A stretch of DNA of 64,000 nucleotides from Maritalea mobilis (GTDB lineage: Bacteria; Pseudomonadota; Alphaproteobacteria; Rhodobacterales; Rhodobacteraceae). Below are positions 17,071-25,713 of this stretch, piece after piece. Under the pieces are notes generated by a model. The model was not told where the DNA came from, made no database searches, and saw only the letters and a program-made list of their open reading frames with translations. The stretch lies in the NCBI RefSeq assembly GCF_019800885.1, contig NZ_JAHVKE010000001.1, forward strand, positions 1,116,001-1,180,000, in the 5' to 3' direction. Each line of letters starts with the position of its first letter. Position 1 is the first letter of the stretch. The translations under genes and the position numbers were made by a program.

Positions 17071-17625
17071 TTACGCGTCGGGCAAGAGCACCGTGTCGAT
17101 GACGTGGATCACGCCATTGGACTGATCGACATCGGCCTGCGTGACGGTGGCCGTGCGGCCCTGCTCGTCCTCGATCATGATCTGTCCACCCTGCATCCGC
17201 GCGGTGAAGGTACAGCCGCCGACCGTGTCGATCGGGTGTGCACCGCCATCATCGGCGATCATGCCCGCGATCGCCGAGGAAAAGGCCTCGACCGCCACCA
17301 CGTGGCAGGTCAGGATCTCGATCAGGCGGTCCCGGTTGCCAGGCTCCAGCAGCGCCTCGACCGACCCTGCGGGCAAGGCGGCAAAGGCGTCATTGGTGGG
17401 CGCGAACACGGTAAATGGGCCGTCGCCTGCCAGCGTATCGACAAGGCCCGCGGTCTGCACGGCGGTGATCAGCGTGGTGTGGTCGGCCGAGTTCACGGCA
17501 TTCTCGACGATATTCATGTTGGGATACATCGGCGCGCCGCCCACCATGGGCACGGATTGGGCCAAGGCAGTGCCGCCAAGGATGACGGCGGTGGCGGTGG
17601 CTGCAAGCGTCTTGGGGGTGAACAT
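17071..17625 (-). CDS. Secreted fasciclin (FAS1) domain protein
   Basis: A 184-aa protein with a signal peptide (about 1-22, ATATAVILGGTALA|QS) and one FAS1 domain (about 37-184). FAS1 H1 and H2 boxes are visible: GPFTVFAPTNDAFAALP and the end motif NGVIHVIDTVLLP. FAS1 domains are adhesion folds on secreted or surface proteins. It lies downstream of an ECF sigma/anti-sigma pair on the same strand, and a candidate ECF-type promoter precedes it. The start is supported by AGAGGA 7 nt upstream. Two Cys (LTCHVV, GGCTF) may pair. Confidence 0.92.
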   Translation of the reverse strand: MFTPKTLAATATAVILGGTALAQSVPMVGGAPMYPNMNIVENAVNSADHTTLITAVQTAGLVDTLAGDGPFTVFAPTNDAFAALPAGSVEALLEPGNRDRLIEILTCHVVAVEAFSSAIAGMIADDGGAHPIDTVGGCTFTARMQGGQIMIEDEQGRTATVTQADVDQSNGVIHVIDTVLLPDA

Positions 17626-17689
17626 GTGGTTGTCCTCTCTGTTGCTTTGGTCACCGGGGCGTTTCCATGTCCCGGAGATATCAGCAGCC

Positions 17690-17719
17690 ACGAGAGGGGG
17701 TGGGCGGGAGTTTCAGATG
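17690..17719 (-). promoter_or_regulatory. Candidate ECF-type promoter of the fasciclin gene
   Basis: Read on the minus strand, CATCTGAAACT (17719-17709) is followed, 17 nt after GAAAC, by CGTGG (17692-17688). The GAAAC-N17-CGT arrangement fits promoters of extracytoplasmic-function sigma factors. It would start transcription about 57 nt before the fasciclin ATG. Found by eye, not by a motif search. Confidence 0.4.
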
Positions 17720-17802
17720 GGTCGGAAAAAAACTTCAGACCCTTGGCCGGGCCGGGATTGGCGGTTTCCGATGAGGCAAGGCAGGGCCGCTTGACCGTAC
17801 GA

Positions 17803-18570
17803 TCAGAGCGGCACGAGCGTGCCGAGGGCGAGGATTGCCCCGGTCGGCAGCCCGGTGGGCGACCCGCCGGGCGGCTCATCCGAGATCGCGACGGAAGCGC
17901 CCGCTGCGAAAAGCCGTGCCGTCTCCCCGTCCGGGGTCAGAGTGGTGATCTGGTCTTCGGCCAGAAGGCCAAGCGAGATGGGCGCGTCCTGCCCCTCCAC
18001 GATCAGCCACAGTTGCTGTTCGCGGCCCGGTGTCGGCGCGCCCGCCACGCGGTTGACCCGCAAAGTCCCATTGGGTTCCCGCGTGAGGGCCAGCCCAAGG
18101 CCCGACCCTTCGACGGGGATCAGGTGCGTCATCAGGATCGTGCCGGGCGGGATGCCCTGGGCCGGTGCCTCAGGGTCCGGGCCCGGCTCGGGTGGCTGGA
18201 TCACGGGAAGGATGGCGAAACCAATGGCGACCGCCGCGACAAGGGTGCTCACACCGGACAAGGCGCGCCAGAACCCGACACGCTGCCAGAGCGTGGGCCG
18301 TGACGCGGCGCTTTCCTCGCCAAAGAGTCTGCGCTCGACGGCGGCCTTCACATGATCGGGCGGCGAGATGGCGTCGACCTCGACCTCGGCAATGCCGGCG
18401 AACTGCGCCTGCCATCTTTCGACCGCGCGCCGCATGGACAGGTCGTCGAGCATGCGCTGCTCGACGATCCGCGCCTCGCCGGGTGCGAGCAGCCCGAGGG
18501 CGTACTCCGCGGCGAGCGCGTCATCGTCGGGGCCCAGCCCCCCGCCCATCATGTCGGGACGGTCGCTCAT
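17803..18570 (-). CDS. Anti-sigma factor, RskA/anti-sigma-K type
   Basis: A 255-aa single-pass inner-membrane regulator. Its N-terminal cytoplasmic part has DALAAEYALGLLAPGEARIVEQRM and RAVERWQAQFAGI, typical of the sigma-binding helices of RskA-like anti-sigma factors. A membrane segment lies near 105-128 (STLVAAVAIGFAILPVI) and the C-terminal periplasmic RskA domain near 135-255. No zinc HxxxCxxC motif is present. The start overlaps the stop of the ECF sigma gene (ATGA), so the two are co-translated. It presumably holds the sigma factor at the membrane until an envelope signal triggers release. Confidence 0.9.
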   Translation of the reverse strand: MSDRPDMMGGGLGPDDDALAAEYALGLLAPGEARIVEQRMLDDLSMRRAVERWQAQFAGIAEVEVDAISPPDHVKAAVERRLFGEESAASRPTLWQRVGFWRALSGVSTLVAAVAIGFAILPVIQPPEPGPDPEAPAQGIPPGTILMTHLIPVEGSGLGLALTREPNGTLRVNRVAGAPTPGREQQLWLIVEGQDAPISLGLLAEDQITTLTPDGETARLFAAGASVAISDEPPGGSPTGLPTGAILALGTLVPL

Positions 18571-19106
18571 CTCGACAGGCACTCCTTCAACTGTTGCAGG
18601 CTGCGGCGCAGCCAGGTTCGCATCGTATTGAGCGGCACCGCGTGACGCTCGGCCAGATCGGCGTAGCTCATCCCGTCCAGATAGGCCCCGCGCACGGCTG
18701 CGGCGCGGTCCGCCTTCAATTCGTCCATGCAGGCCACGACCCGCCGCGCCTCGCCTGCCGCAATCGCCTTCGCCTCAGGTCCTGGGGCGGCATCCGCAAG
18801 CGGCAGGGCATCGTCGATCTCGGTCGAGGGCTTACGCGCCCTCAGCCGGTCGATAGCACGGTTGCGCGCCAGCGTGATCAGCCATGTCATCGGGCTGTGC
18901 CCCGTGACCTGGTAGCGCTCCGCCTTTTGCCAGATCAGGACATACACCTCTTGCAGGACTTCTTCGGCTTCAGCCCTTACCTTGAGGACACGAAGGCAGG
19001 TGCCGAAAAGTTTCGCGGACGTGGCATCATAAAGCGCGGAAAAGGCCGCGCGGTCCCCAAGGGCCACCCGTGCCAGCAGGTTTTCAAGATCGTCGCGCGC
19101 TTCCAT
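18567..19106 (-). CDS. ECF-family RNA polymerase sigma factor (SigK-like)
   Basis: A 179-aa ECF sigma factor. Region 2 is at about 18-90 ([53 protein letters not shown]). Region 4 is at about 120-178 ([36 protein letters not shown]). It is followed by its probable anti-sigma factor with a 4-nt overlap and then by a fasciclin gene. Pairing with an RskA-like anti-sigma and a FAS1 target parallels the SigK-RskA-MPT70/83 set of mycobacteria. Autoregulation is likely in this class, but I found no clear matching promoter upstream of this gene. Confidence 0.92.
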   Translation of the reverse strand: MEARDDLENLLARVALGDRAAFSALYDATSAKLFGTCLRVLKVRAEAEEVLQEVYVLIWQKAERYQVTGHSPMTWLITLARNRAIDRLRARKPSTEIDDALPLADAAPGPEAKAIAAGEARRVVACMDELKADRAAAVRGAYLDGMSYADLAERHAVPLNTMRTWLRRSLQQLKECLSR

Positions 19107-19246
19107 GGGCGCAAAAGATCACGCCCGGTGGCGATTCACCAGCCCCCGCTGCGGGCGCAAACCACCCCTTCCCCTTGCAGCCCCAAGCAATATGTTGCAC
19201 CACCAGCAGGTTCGATCCCTTTCCGACAGCAACACCCGAGGACGAC

Positions 19247-20230
19247 ATGGCCGATGGCAGCTTGAGCATGGATGCAAAACCGACCGAGGAGATCTCGGTC
19301 CGCGAGGTGTTCGGGATCGATACCGACATGAAGGTGAAGGGCTTTGCCGAAGCCACCGACCGCGTGCCCGACCTCGACTCGACCTACAAGTTCGACCCCG
19401 ACACGACGCTGGCGATCCTTGCGGGCTTTGCCCATAACCGCCGCGTGATGATCCAGGGCTATCACGGCACGGGCAAATCGACCCATATCGAACAGGTCGC
19501 AGCGCGCCTCAACTGGCCCGCCGTTCGCGTGAACCTCGACAGTCACATCAGCCGGATCGACCTGATCGGCAAGGACGCGATCAAGCTGCGCGACGGCAAG
19601 CAGGTGACCGAGTTCCACGAGGGCATCCTGCCCTGGGCGCTGCGCAACCCCGTCGCCATCGTGTTCGACGAATACGACGCGGGCCGCGCCGACGTGATGT
19701 TCGTGATCCAGCGTGTTCTTGAGCATGACGGCAAGCTGACCCTGCTCGACCAGAACGAGATCATCACACCGCACCCGTATTTCCGCCTGTTCGCGACGGC
19801 CAACACGGTGGGCCTGGGCGACACGACCGGCCTTTATCACGGCACGCAACAGATCAACCAGGCGCAGATGGACCGCTGGTCGCTGGTGGCCACGCTGAAC
19901 TACCTCAGCCACGATGCGGAAACCGCGATCGTTCTGTCGAAGAACCCACATTACAACACCGAGAAGGGACGCCGCACTGTCAGCCAGATGGTAACCGTGG
20001 CCGACCTGACGCGCACGGCCTTCATGAATGGCGAGTTGTCGACGGTGATGAGCCCGCGGACGGTGATCACATGGGCCCAGAACGCCGAGATCTTCCGCGA
20101 CGTGGGCTATGCGTTCCGCGTGTCCTTCCTCAACAAGTGCGACGAGCTTGAACGCCAGACCGTGGCCGAGTTCTACCAGCGTTGCTTCGACGAGGAACTG
20201 CCGGAAAGCGCCGCCTCGATGAGCCTCGGC
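19247..20230 (+). CDS. cobS: Aerobic cobaltochelatase CobS (AAA+ subunit)
   Basis: A 327-aa MoxR-type AAA+ ATPase of the CobNST cobaltochelatase, which inserts Co2+ into hydrogenobyrinate a,c-diamide. It has Walker [10 protein letters not shown] (about 71-79), Walker [11 protein letters not shown] and a sensor-1 region [11 protein letters not shown]. The start [12 protein letters not shown] is preceded by GAGGAC. cobT follows about 1.2 kb downstream in the same direction but is separated by two unrelated-looking small genes. The CobN subunit is not in the window. Confidence 0.95.
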
Positions 20231-20294
20231 TGACCCGACGCACGGTCCGGCTGGAACGGCTGGCCAACCGTTAACGATCTGTTAAGAAACGGGC

Positions 20295-20744
20295 ATGAGT
20301 GGTTCTCTTGCCCGTTTTCTTTTTGCCGGTTCGGTTGCCGTCGTACTGGCCGTTGCCTCCTGCACACCAGGCCTGCCACCCGTATCCGAAGACGGTGACG
20401 CATGCCGCGTGACCAACGTGGTCGATGGCGACACGGTGGATATGACCTGTGCGACAGAAGGCCGGTTTCGCGCCCGTCTGACCGGGTATGACACGCCCGA
20501 AAGCTATCAGCCCGGATGCCGGGAAGAGGCGGAGCTTGCCCGGCGCGCGACCGACCGGTTGCGTCAGCTTTTGCGCAATGCCGCGCGCGTCGACGCGCGA
20601 CTGGGCGGCGTCGACCGCTACGACCGCCGCCTCGTGCAGCTGCGTCTTGACGGGGTGGATGTCGGGCGCACCCTGATCGCCGAGGGGTTGGCGGTGCGCT
20701 ACAGCGGCGGGTCCCGCATCGACTGGTGCGCGCGACTGACCTGA
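20295..20744 (+). CDS. Thermonuclease-like (SNase) lipoprotein
   Basis: A 149-aa small protein with a lipoprotein signal (LAVASC, predicted lipidated C23) and a compact SNase-like OB fold: ACRVTNVVDGDTVDM, FRARLTGYDTPE and DRYDRRLVQLRLDGVDVGRTLIAEGLA. The DGDT motif and the conserved Arg/Glu positions of staphylococcal nuclease-type catalysis appear present. If active it would be an envelope-anchored Ca2+-dependent nuclease. It lies between cobS and cobT without an evident link to cobalamin synthesis. Confidence 0.85.
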   Translation: MSGSLARFLFAGSVAVVLAVASCTPGLPPVSEDGDACRVTNVVDGDTVDMTCATEGRFRARLTGYDTPESYQPGCREEAELARRATDRLRQLLRNAARVDARLGGVDRYDRRLVQLRLDGVDVGRTLIAEGLAVRYSGGSRIDWCARLT

Positions 20745-20819
20745 CCGCGTTGGGTGGTGTTTCGTGGCGGGCCTGCTAGGCTGGGGCCCACGACCGACCC
20801 GACCTTCGAAGGACTTTGC

Positions 20820-21314
20820 ATGCCTCTCCCCCCGATCCGCGCGGCGCTCTGCGCGCTCTGCCTTGCCTTGCCCGCCACCGCGCAAGAGATGAGCGAAGCC
20901 CCGGCCGCCCCCGAAGGTTTCGACGAAGCGATGGGGGCCGCCTTGGCCGCAGCGGGGGCCGGCGAGACATTGGTGCAATGCACCGCGCTCTTCCGTGCCT
21001 TTCGTCTTTACGCCGGCGAGCAGACCGAGGTCGGGCGGATGGCCGCCGAGCGCGAAACCGACATGGCCGTGTTCTCGGTCCTCGTCTGGCAGGATGAGAC
21101 CGGCTCCGAGGATATGGAGGCCGCCTTCGAAGTCGTGGTGCCGTGGGTCGACGCGGCGACAGAGTTGTATCTCGACCGGATGACGGCGAACCAGGCCGAA
21201 AGCGGCACGGTGTTCGACGCGAACCTCGAAGGCAATCTCGGGTTCTGCAACGCGTTGCGCGACCGGCTGGCCGGCGATGCACCTGCGGACGCGGCGCCAG
21301 ACGGCGATCAATGA
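20820..21314 (+). CDS. Small secreted protein of unknown function
   Basis: A 164-aa protein with a signal peptide (MPLPPIRAALCALCLALPATAQ). The mature part is acidic and mostly helical, with two cysteines (LVQCTALFRAF and LGFCNALRDRL) that could pair. No catalytic motif is seen. AAGGAC precedes the ATG; an in-frame upstream start at 20754 would bury the signal peptide. It follows the nuclease-like lipoprotein by 75 nt and precedes cobT, probably in one transcript. I do not recognise the family. Confidence 0.7.
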   Translation: MPLPPIRAALCALCLALPATAQEMSEAPAAPEGFDEAMGAALAAAGAGETLVQCTALFRAFRLYAGEQTEVGRMAAERETDMAVFSVLVWQDETGSEDMEAAFEVVVPWVDAATELYLDRMTANQAESGTVFDANLEGNLGFCNALRDRLAGDAPADAAPDGDQ

Positions 21315-21446
21315 GACAGGGCACAGGCCTTTGCGGCCTGACATCCGTGGCTTGCTGCTCACCCCCTCCGAAATACGACGCTGACGGCGAGGAATAGCGC
21401 GCGAGCCACCTTGCCCTCGGCCTATTCGCGGTCCACATTCCACGCC

Positions 21447-23324
21447 ATGGCGAAACCGACCTCAGACAACCCCGCAGAGCCGTTCAAGAAGGCCCTGGCC
21501 GAAGCCACCCGCGTGATGGCCGACGACCCGGATCTGGCCGTCAGCTACACCGTCGACCCGCCGGGTCTGACGAATGACAGCGTGCGGCTGCCCCAGATCA
21601 GCCGCCGCATGACCCGCGACGAGGTTCTGCTGGCGCGGGGCACCGCGGATGCCTTGGCCCTGCGCCACCGCTATCACGATGCGGGAACGGCCGCGCGCTA
21701 CGCGCCCTCCGGGGCGATGGCCCGCGACCTGATGGACGCGATGGAAACCGCCCGCTGCGAGGCGATGGGCGCGCGCGACATGCCCGGCACCGCCAAGAAT
21801 ATCGACGCCAAGATCGGACACGAGGCCCGCCGCAAGGGCTATGGCGAGGTGCGCGAAGCCGCCGATGCGCCGCTGGCCACCGCCGCGGGCTACCTGATCC
21901 GGCATCTTGCCACCGGGCGCGACCTGCCGCCCGAGGCTGCCAACGTGATGGAACTGTGGCGCGGCTTCATCGAGGATCGCTGCGACGACCGCCTTGGCGA
22001 TCTGTCCGAGGTGCTGTCCGACCAGACCGCCTTTGCCAAGTTCGCGCGCCAGATGATCCAGGACCTCGGCTATGGCGACCAGCTGGGCGAAGACCCGGAC
22101 GATCTGGACGACGAGAGCGAGGAAGAAGCCGGGGACGAGTCGGAAGAGGATCAACCCGACTCCACGGGCGAAGACGACAGCCAGGAAGACGACGCCGAGG
22201 CCAGCCCGGAACGCAGCCAGGACGAGCAACAGGATGCCAGCCAGGCCCAGGTCGAGATGGACGACCAGGGCGACATGGAGGAGGCGGAAGAACAGGAACT
22301 GCCCGAAGGCGAGGCCCCGCTGGAGCCGCCCCCGCCGCAGCCCCATTCCGACGCGGACCCCGATTACAAGGTTTACACGACCGAGCATGACGAAGAGATC
22401 GAGGCCAGCGAGTTGGCCGAGCCGCAGGAGCTGGAACGCCTGCGCGCCTATCTCGACCAGCAACTCGACCCGCTGAAAGGCGCGGTCAGTCGCCTCGCCA
22501 ACAAGCTGCAGCGCCGCTTGCAGGCGCAACAGAACCGGTCGTGGGATTTCGACCGCGAGGAAGGCATTCTCGATGCCGGACGCCTTGCGCGCGTGGTGGC
22601 CAACCCGACGACGCCGCTCAGCTTCAAGGTCGAGCAGGATACCGAGTTCCGCGACACGGTGGTGACGCTGCTTCTGGACAATTCCGGCTCGATGCGCGGG
22701 CGGCCGATCTCGATCGCGGCGATCTGCGCCGACGTGCTGGCGCGCACGTTGGAACGCTGCGGCGTGAAGGTCGAGATCCTCGGCTTCACCACCCGCGCCT
22801 GGAAAGGCGGCAAGTCGCGCGAGGAATGGCTGGCCGAGGGACGGCCGCAGCAACCCGGACGCCTGAACGACCTGCGCCACATCATCTACAAGCCAGCCGA
22901 TGCGCCCTGGCGGCGAGTGCGTGACAATCTTGGCCTGATGATGAAAGAGGGGCTGCTGAAGGAAAACATCGACGGCGAGGCGCTGGAATGGGCGCATCGG
23001 CGGATGCTGAACCGGCCCGAGGCACGCAAGATCCTGATGGTGATCTCGGACGGGGCGCCGGTGGATGACAGCACCCTCAGCGTGAACCCGGCGAATTACC
23101 TTGAAAAGCACCTGCGCGACGTGATCGCCATGGTCGAGAAGCGCCGCGCGGTGGAACTGCTGGCGATCGGGATCGGCCATGACGTAACGCGCTATTACGA
23201 ACGCGCGGTGACGATCACCGATGCCGAACAGCTGGCCGGCGCGATCACCGAGCAACTGGCCTCGCTGTTTGACAGCGACCCGCGGGCGCGCGCCCGCGTG
23301 ATGGGCATGAAACGGGCGAGTTGA
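21447..23324 (+). CDS. cobT: Aerobic cobaltochelatase CobT (VWA subunit)
   Basis: A 625-aa CobT, partner of CobS in the chelatase AAA+ complex. It has an N-terminal helical domain (1-210), a long acidic low-complexity linker (about 215-310, rich in Glu/Asp/Gln) and a C-terminal von Willebrand A domain with MIDAS motif [12 protein letters not shown] (D near 411) and the later [15 protein letters not shown]. The ATG giving [16 protein letters not shown] matches the family start; no strong ribosome site is seen. A hairpin about 40 nt beyond the stop may end the transcript. Confidence 0.95.
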   Translation: MAKPTSDNPAEPFKKALAEATRVMADDPDLAVSYTVDPPGLTNDSVRLPQISRRMTRDEVLLARGTADALALRHRYHDAGTAARYAPSGAMARDLMDAMETARCEAMGARDMPGTAKNIDAKIGHEARRKGYGEVREAADAPLATAAGYLIRHLATGRDLPPEAANVMELWRGFIEDRCDDRLGDLSEVLSDQTAFAKFARQMIQDLGYGDQLGEDPDDLDDESEEEAGDESEEDQPDSTGEDDSQEDDAEASPERSQDEQQDASQAQVEMDDQGDMEEAEEQELPEGEAPLEPPPPQPHSDADPDYKVYTTEHDEEIEASELAEPQELERLRAYLDQQLDPLKGAVSRLANKLQRRLQAQQNRSWDFDREEGILDAGRLARVVANPTTPLSFKVEQDTEFRDTVVTLLLDNSGSMRGRPISIAAICADVLARTLERCGVKVEILGFTTRAWKGGKSREEWLAEGRPQQPGRLNDLRHIIYKPADAPWRRVRDNLGLMMKEGLLKENIDGEALEWAHRRMLNRPEARKILMVISDGAPVDDSTLSVNPANYLEKHLRDVIAMVEKRRAVELLAIGIGHDVTRYYERAVTITDAEQLAGAITEQLASLFDSDPRARARVMGMKRAS

Positions 23325-23364
23325 CGGTCGCGACTGGGGACACCCGTCGCAGGAGACCGCTCGA

Positions 23365-23407
23365 CAAGGGGCATCGAGCCCCTTGCCGAGCGCGCGCGGT
23401 CCGCGCG
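23365..23407. terminator. Hairpins downstream of cobT
   Basis: CAAGGGGC-ATCGA-GCCCCTTG (23365-23385), an 8-bp perfect stem, is followed by a GC-rich palindrome GCGCGCGG-T-CCGCGCG (about 23393-23407) and then ATATTTCTGGG. There is no clean T-run. It is either an imperfect terminator of the cobS-cobT unit or an intergenic palindromic element like the one at 2.9 kb. Confidence 0.5.
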
Positions 23408-23473
23408 TGCATATTTCTGGGATAAAGATGGGGTGGGACAGCGCCCTCCTGTCTGGTGCGGGGAAAGGTGGCA

Positions 23474-25273
23474 ATGTTTCAGGAGTTTTCAGCGACAACG
23501 CGGCCCGAGGACGGGCCGAAGCGGCTGGCACGGTTGCGCGCGCATCTTGCGCAGGATGGCGTGACCGGCTGTCTGGTGCCGCGCGCGGATCGACACCAGG
23601 GGGAATATGTCGCCGCCCGTGACGAGCGCCTGTCTTGGCTGACCGGGTTCACCGGGTCGGCCGGGTTCTGCGCGGTTCTGCCCGACGTCGCCGGTGTATT
23701 CGTCGACGGACGCTACCGGGTGCAGGTGAAGGCGCAGGTGGACACGGGCGCCTTCACCCCGGTCGACTGGCCCGAGACCAAGCTGGAGGATTGGCTGCTC
23801 GACCATGTGCCGGGGGGCGGTGTGATCGGCTATGACCCGTGGCTGCACAGCTCGTCGGAGATCGATCGATTGGAGGTGGCCCTGGCGAAACGGCAGATCA
23901 GCCTGCGCCCCATCGCGAACCCGGTCGATGCGATCTGGACCGACCGCCCTGCCCCTCCGACCGAACCGGCTCGCGGCTACCCGGTCAAGTATGCCGGGAA
24001 GACCTCGGGCGAGAAGCGCGGGGAGATCGCGGCGCTTCTTCGGGAAGAGGGCCAGTGCGCCGCGATTCTGACCCTGCCGGACTCCATCGCGTGGCTCTTG
24101 AACATCCGTGGCGGTGACCTGCCGCATCTGCCGGTCACGCAGGCCTTCGCGATCATCGAGGACGACGCCCGTGTGACGGTGTTCACCGATCCGGCGAAAC
24201 TCAAAGGGCTGGGACCGGACCCGGCGGTCACGGTCCTCGGCTGGGAGGCATTCGACGCGGCCTTGGCCAACCTCACGGGACCCGTGCGCGTGGATCCGGC
24301 GACCGCGCCGGTGCGGGTGGCGCAGGTTCTGGAAGAGGCCGGCGTCGAGATCGCGAAAGCGGCCGATCCCTGCCTCTTGCCCAAGGCGAAAAAGACGCCG
24401 GCCGAAATCAGGGCCACGACCGAGGCGCATTTGCGCGACGGCGCGGCGGTGGCGCGGTTCCTGCATTGGTTCGATACCGAGGCGCCCAAGGGCAACCTGA
24501 CCGAGATCGATTGCGTGCGGGCGCTCGAAGCCTTCCGCGCCGAGACGGGCGCGTTGAAGGATATCAGCTTCGACACCATCGCGGGGGCCGGCGCGCATGG
24601 CGCCATCGTGCATTACCGCGTGACAGAAGAAACCAATGCGCGGGTCCTTCCGGGCCAGTTGTTCCTGATCGACAGCGGCGGCCAATACGAGGATGGGACC
24701 ACCGACATCACCCGCACCCTGCCCGTAGGCGAGGTTGGCGACGAGGAGAAGACAGCCTTCACCGAGGTGTTGCAGGGCATGATCGCCATCCACCGGGCGC
24801 GCTTCCCCAAGGGGGTGACAGGCGGGCACCTCGACGCGCTCGCCCGCGCGCCGCTCTGGGCTGCGGGCCGCGATTTCGACCATGGCACGGGGCATGGTGT
24901 CGGTGTCTATCTCAGCGTGCATGAAGGGCCGCAACGGCTCAGCCGTGTTTCGACGCTGCCGCTGGAGCCCGGGATGATCCTGTCGAACGAACCGGGATAC
25001 TATCGCGAGGGGGCCTTTGGCATCCGGATCGAGAACCTCGTCGTCGTGACCGAGGCCGACACACCCCCGGGCGGCGATGCGCATCGCGCGCTGCTCGGAT
25101 TCGAGACGCTGACCTGGGCCCCGATCGACCGGCGCCTTGTCATGGCCGACATGCTGTCGCCAGCCGAGCGCGCTTGGCTCAACAGCTATCATGAGGGCGT
25201 CGCGCGGCGGATCGGGCCGCGCCTCGATGGGGCAGCGGCTGCGTGGCTGGCGCAGGCAACCGCGCCGGTTTGA
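23474..25273 (+). CDS. Xaa-Pro aminopeptidase (aminopeptidase P, M24B)
   Basis: A 599-aa cytoplasmic metallopeptidase that removes N-terminal residues preceding proline. It has two N-terminal creatinase-like domains (GCLVPRADRHQGEY, SWLTGFTGSAGF) and the C-terminal pita-bread domain. Metal ligands are visible: two Asp in LIDSGGQYEDGTTDITRT, His in HGTGHGVG, Glu in SNEPGYY and Glu in GIRIENL. The length matches the ~600-aa eukaryote-like class. I chose the ATG after AAAGGTGG rather than the GTG 18 nt upstream. Confidence 0.95.
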   Translation: MFQEFSATTRPEDGPKRLARLRAHLAQDGVTGCLVPRADRHQGEYVAARDERLSWLTGFTGSAGFCAVLPDVAGVFVDGRYRVQVKAQVDTGAFTPVDWPETKLEDWLLDHVPGGGVIGYDPWLHSSSEIDRLEVALAKRQISLRPIANPVDAIWTDRPAPPTEPARGYPVKYAGKTSGEKRGEIAALLREEGQCAAILTLPDSIAWLLNIRGGDLPHLPVTQAFAIIEDDARVTVFTDPAKLKGLGPDPAVTVLGWEAFDAALANLTGPVRVDPATAPVRVAQVLEEAGVEIAKAADPCLLPKAKKTPAEIRATTEAHLRDGAAVARFLHWFDTEAPKGNLTEIDCVRALEAFRAETGALKDISFDTIAGAGAHGAIVHYRVTEETNARVLPGQLFLIDSGGQYEDGTTDITRTLPVGEVGDEEKTAFTEVLQGMIAIHRARFPKGVTGGHLDALARAPLWAAGRDFDHGTGHGVGVYLSVHEGPQRLSRVSTLPLEPGMILSNEPGYYREGAFGIRIENLVVVTEADTPPGGDAHRALLGFETLTWAPIDRRLVMADMLSPAERAWLNSYHEGVARRIGPRLDGAAAAWLAQATAPV

Positions 25274-25351
25274 CACGCCCCTGTCACAGAACATGGGCAA
25301 AGCCGGGAGCGGAGGCTATAAGCAGCCTCAAGAACAGTGGAGGGGACCGTG

Positions 25352-25693
25352 ATGGGCGAGCATATCAAGATCAGGAACGCGACGGGCACATGGGTGGTCC
25401 GTGCAGGTGGTGCCGTCGTGGCGGAATCCTCGGATGCCAAGGAACTGACCGAAGGCGACATGCCCGCGGTGATCTATTTCCCCCGCGCCGACGTCGGCAT
25501 GGCGTTTCTGGAAAAGACCGACTCGACCACGCGGTGCCCGTTCAAGGGTCAGGCCACCTATTACACCGTCTCCACGGCAGCCGGTGACATCCCCGACGCG
25601 GCCTGGAGCTACGAGGACCCGATCGAGCGCGTGGCAGGCATCCGCGATCACATCGCCTTCTACAGCGACAAGGTAACGGTGGAGCAGCTGTAA
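25352..25693 (+). CDS. DUF427 family protein
   Basis: A 113-aa small protein of the DUF427 family (beta-rich fold). Recognisable stretches are ATGTWVVRAGGAVVAESSDA, VIYFPRADV, TTRCPFKGQATYYTV and AAWSYEDP. The C-P-x-K-G motif and the later WSYEDP are typical. Biochemical function is not established. The ATG follows GGAGGGG. It is a single gene between aminopeptidase P and a convergent secreted protein. Confidence 0.9.
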   Translation: MGEHIKIRNATGTWVVRAGGAVVAESSDAKELTEGDMPAVIYFPRADVGMAFLEKTDSTTRCPFKGQATYYTVSTAAGDIPDAAWSYEDPIERVAGIRDHIAFYSDKVTVEQL

Positions 25694-25713
25694 CCTGGCC
25701 GTCCGGGTGCCGC

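Noticed and set aside
25270-25300. TTGACA promoter before the DUF427 gene
   Set aside because: TTGACA at 25270 overlaps the end of the preceding gene and no acceptable -10 lies at 16-18 nt spacing.
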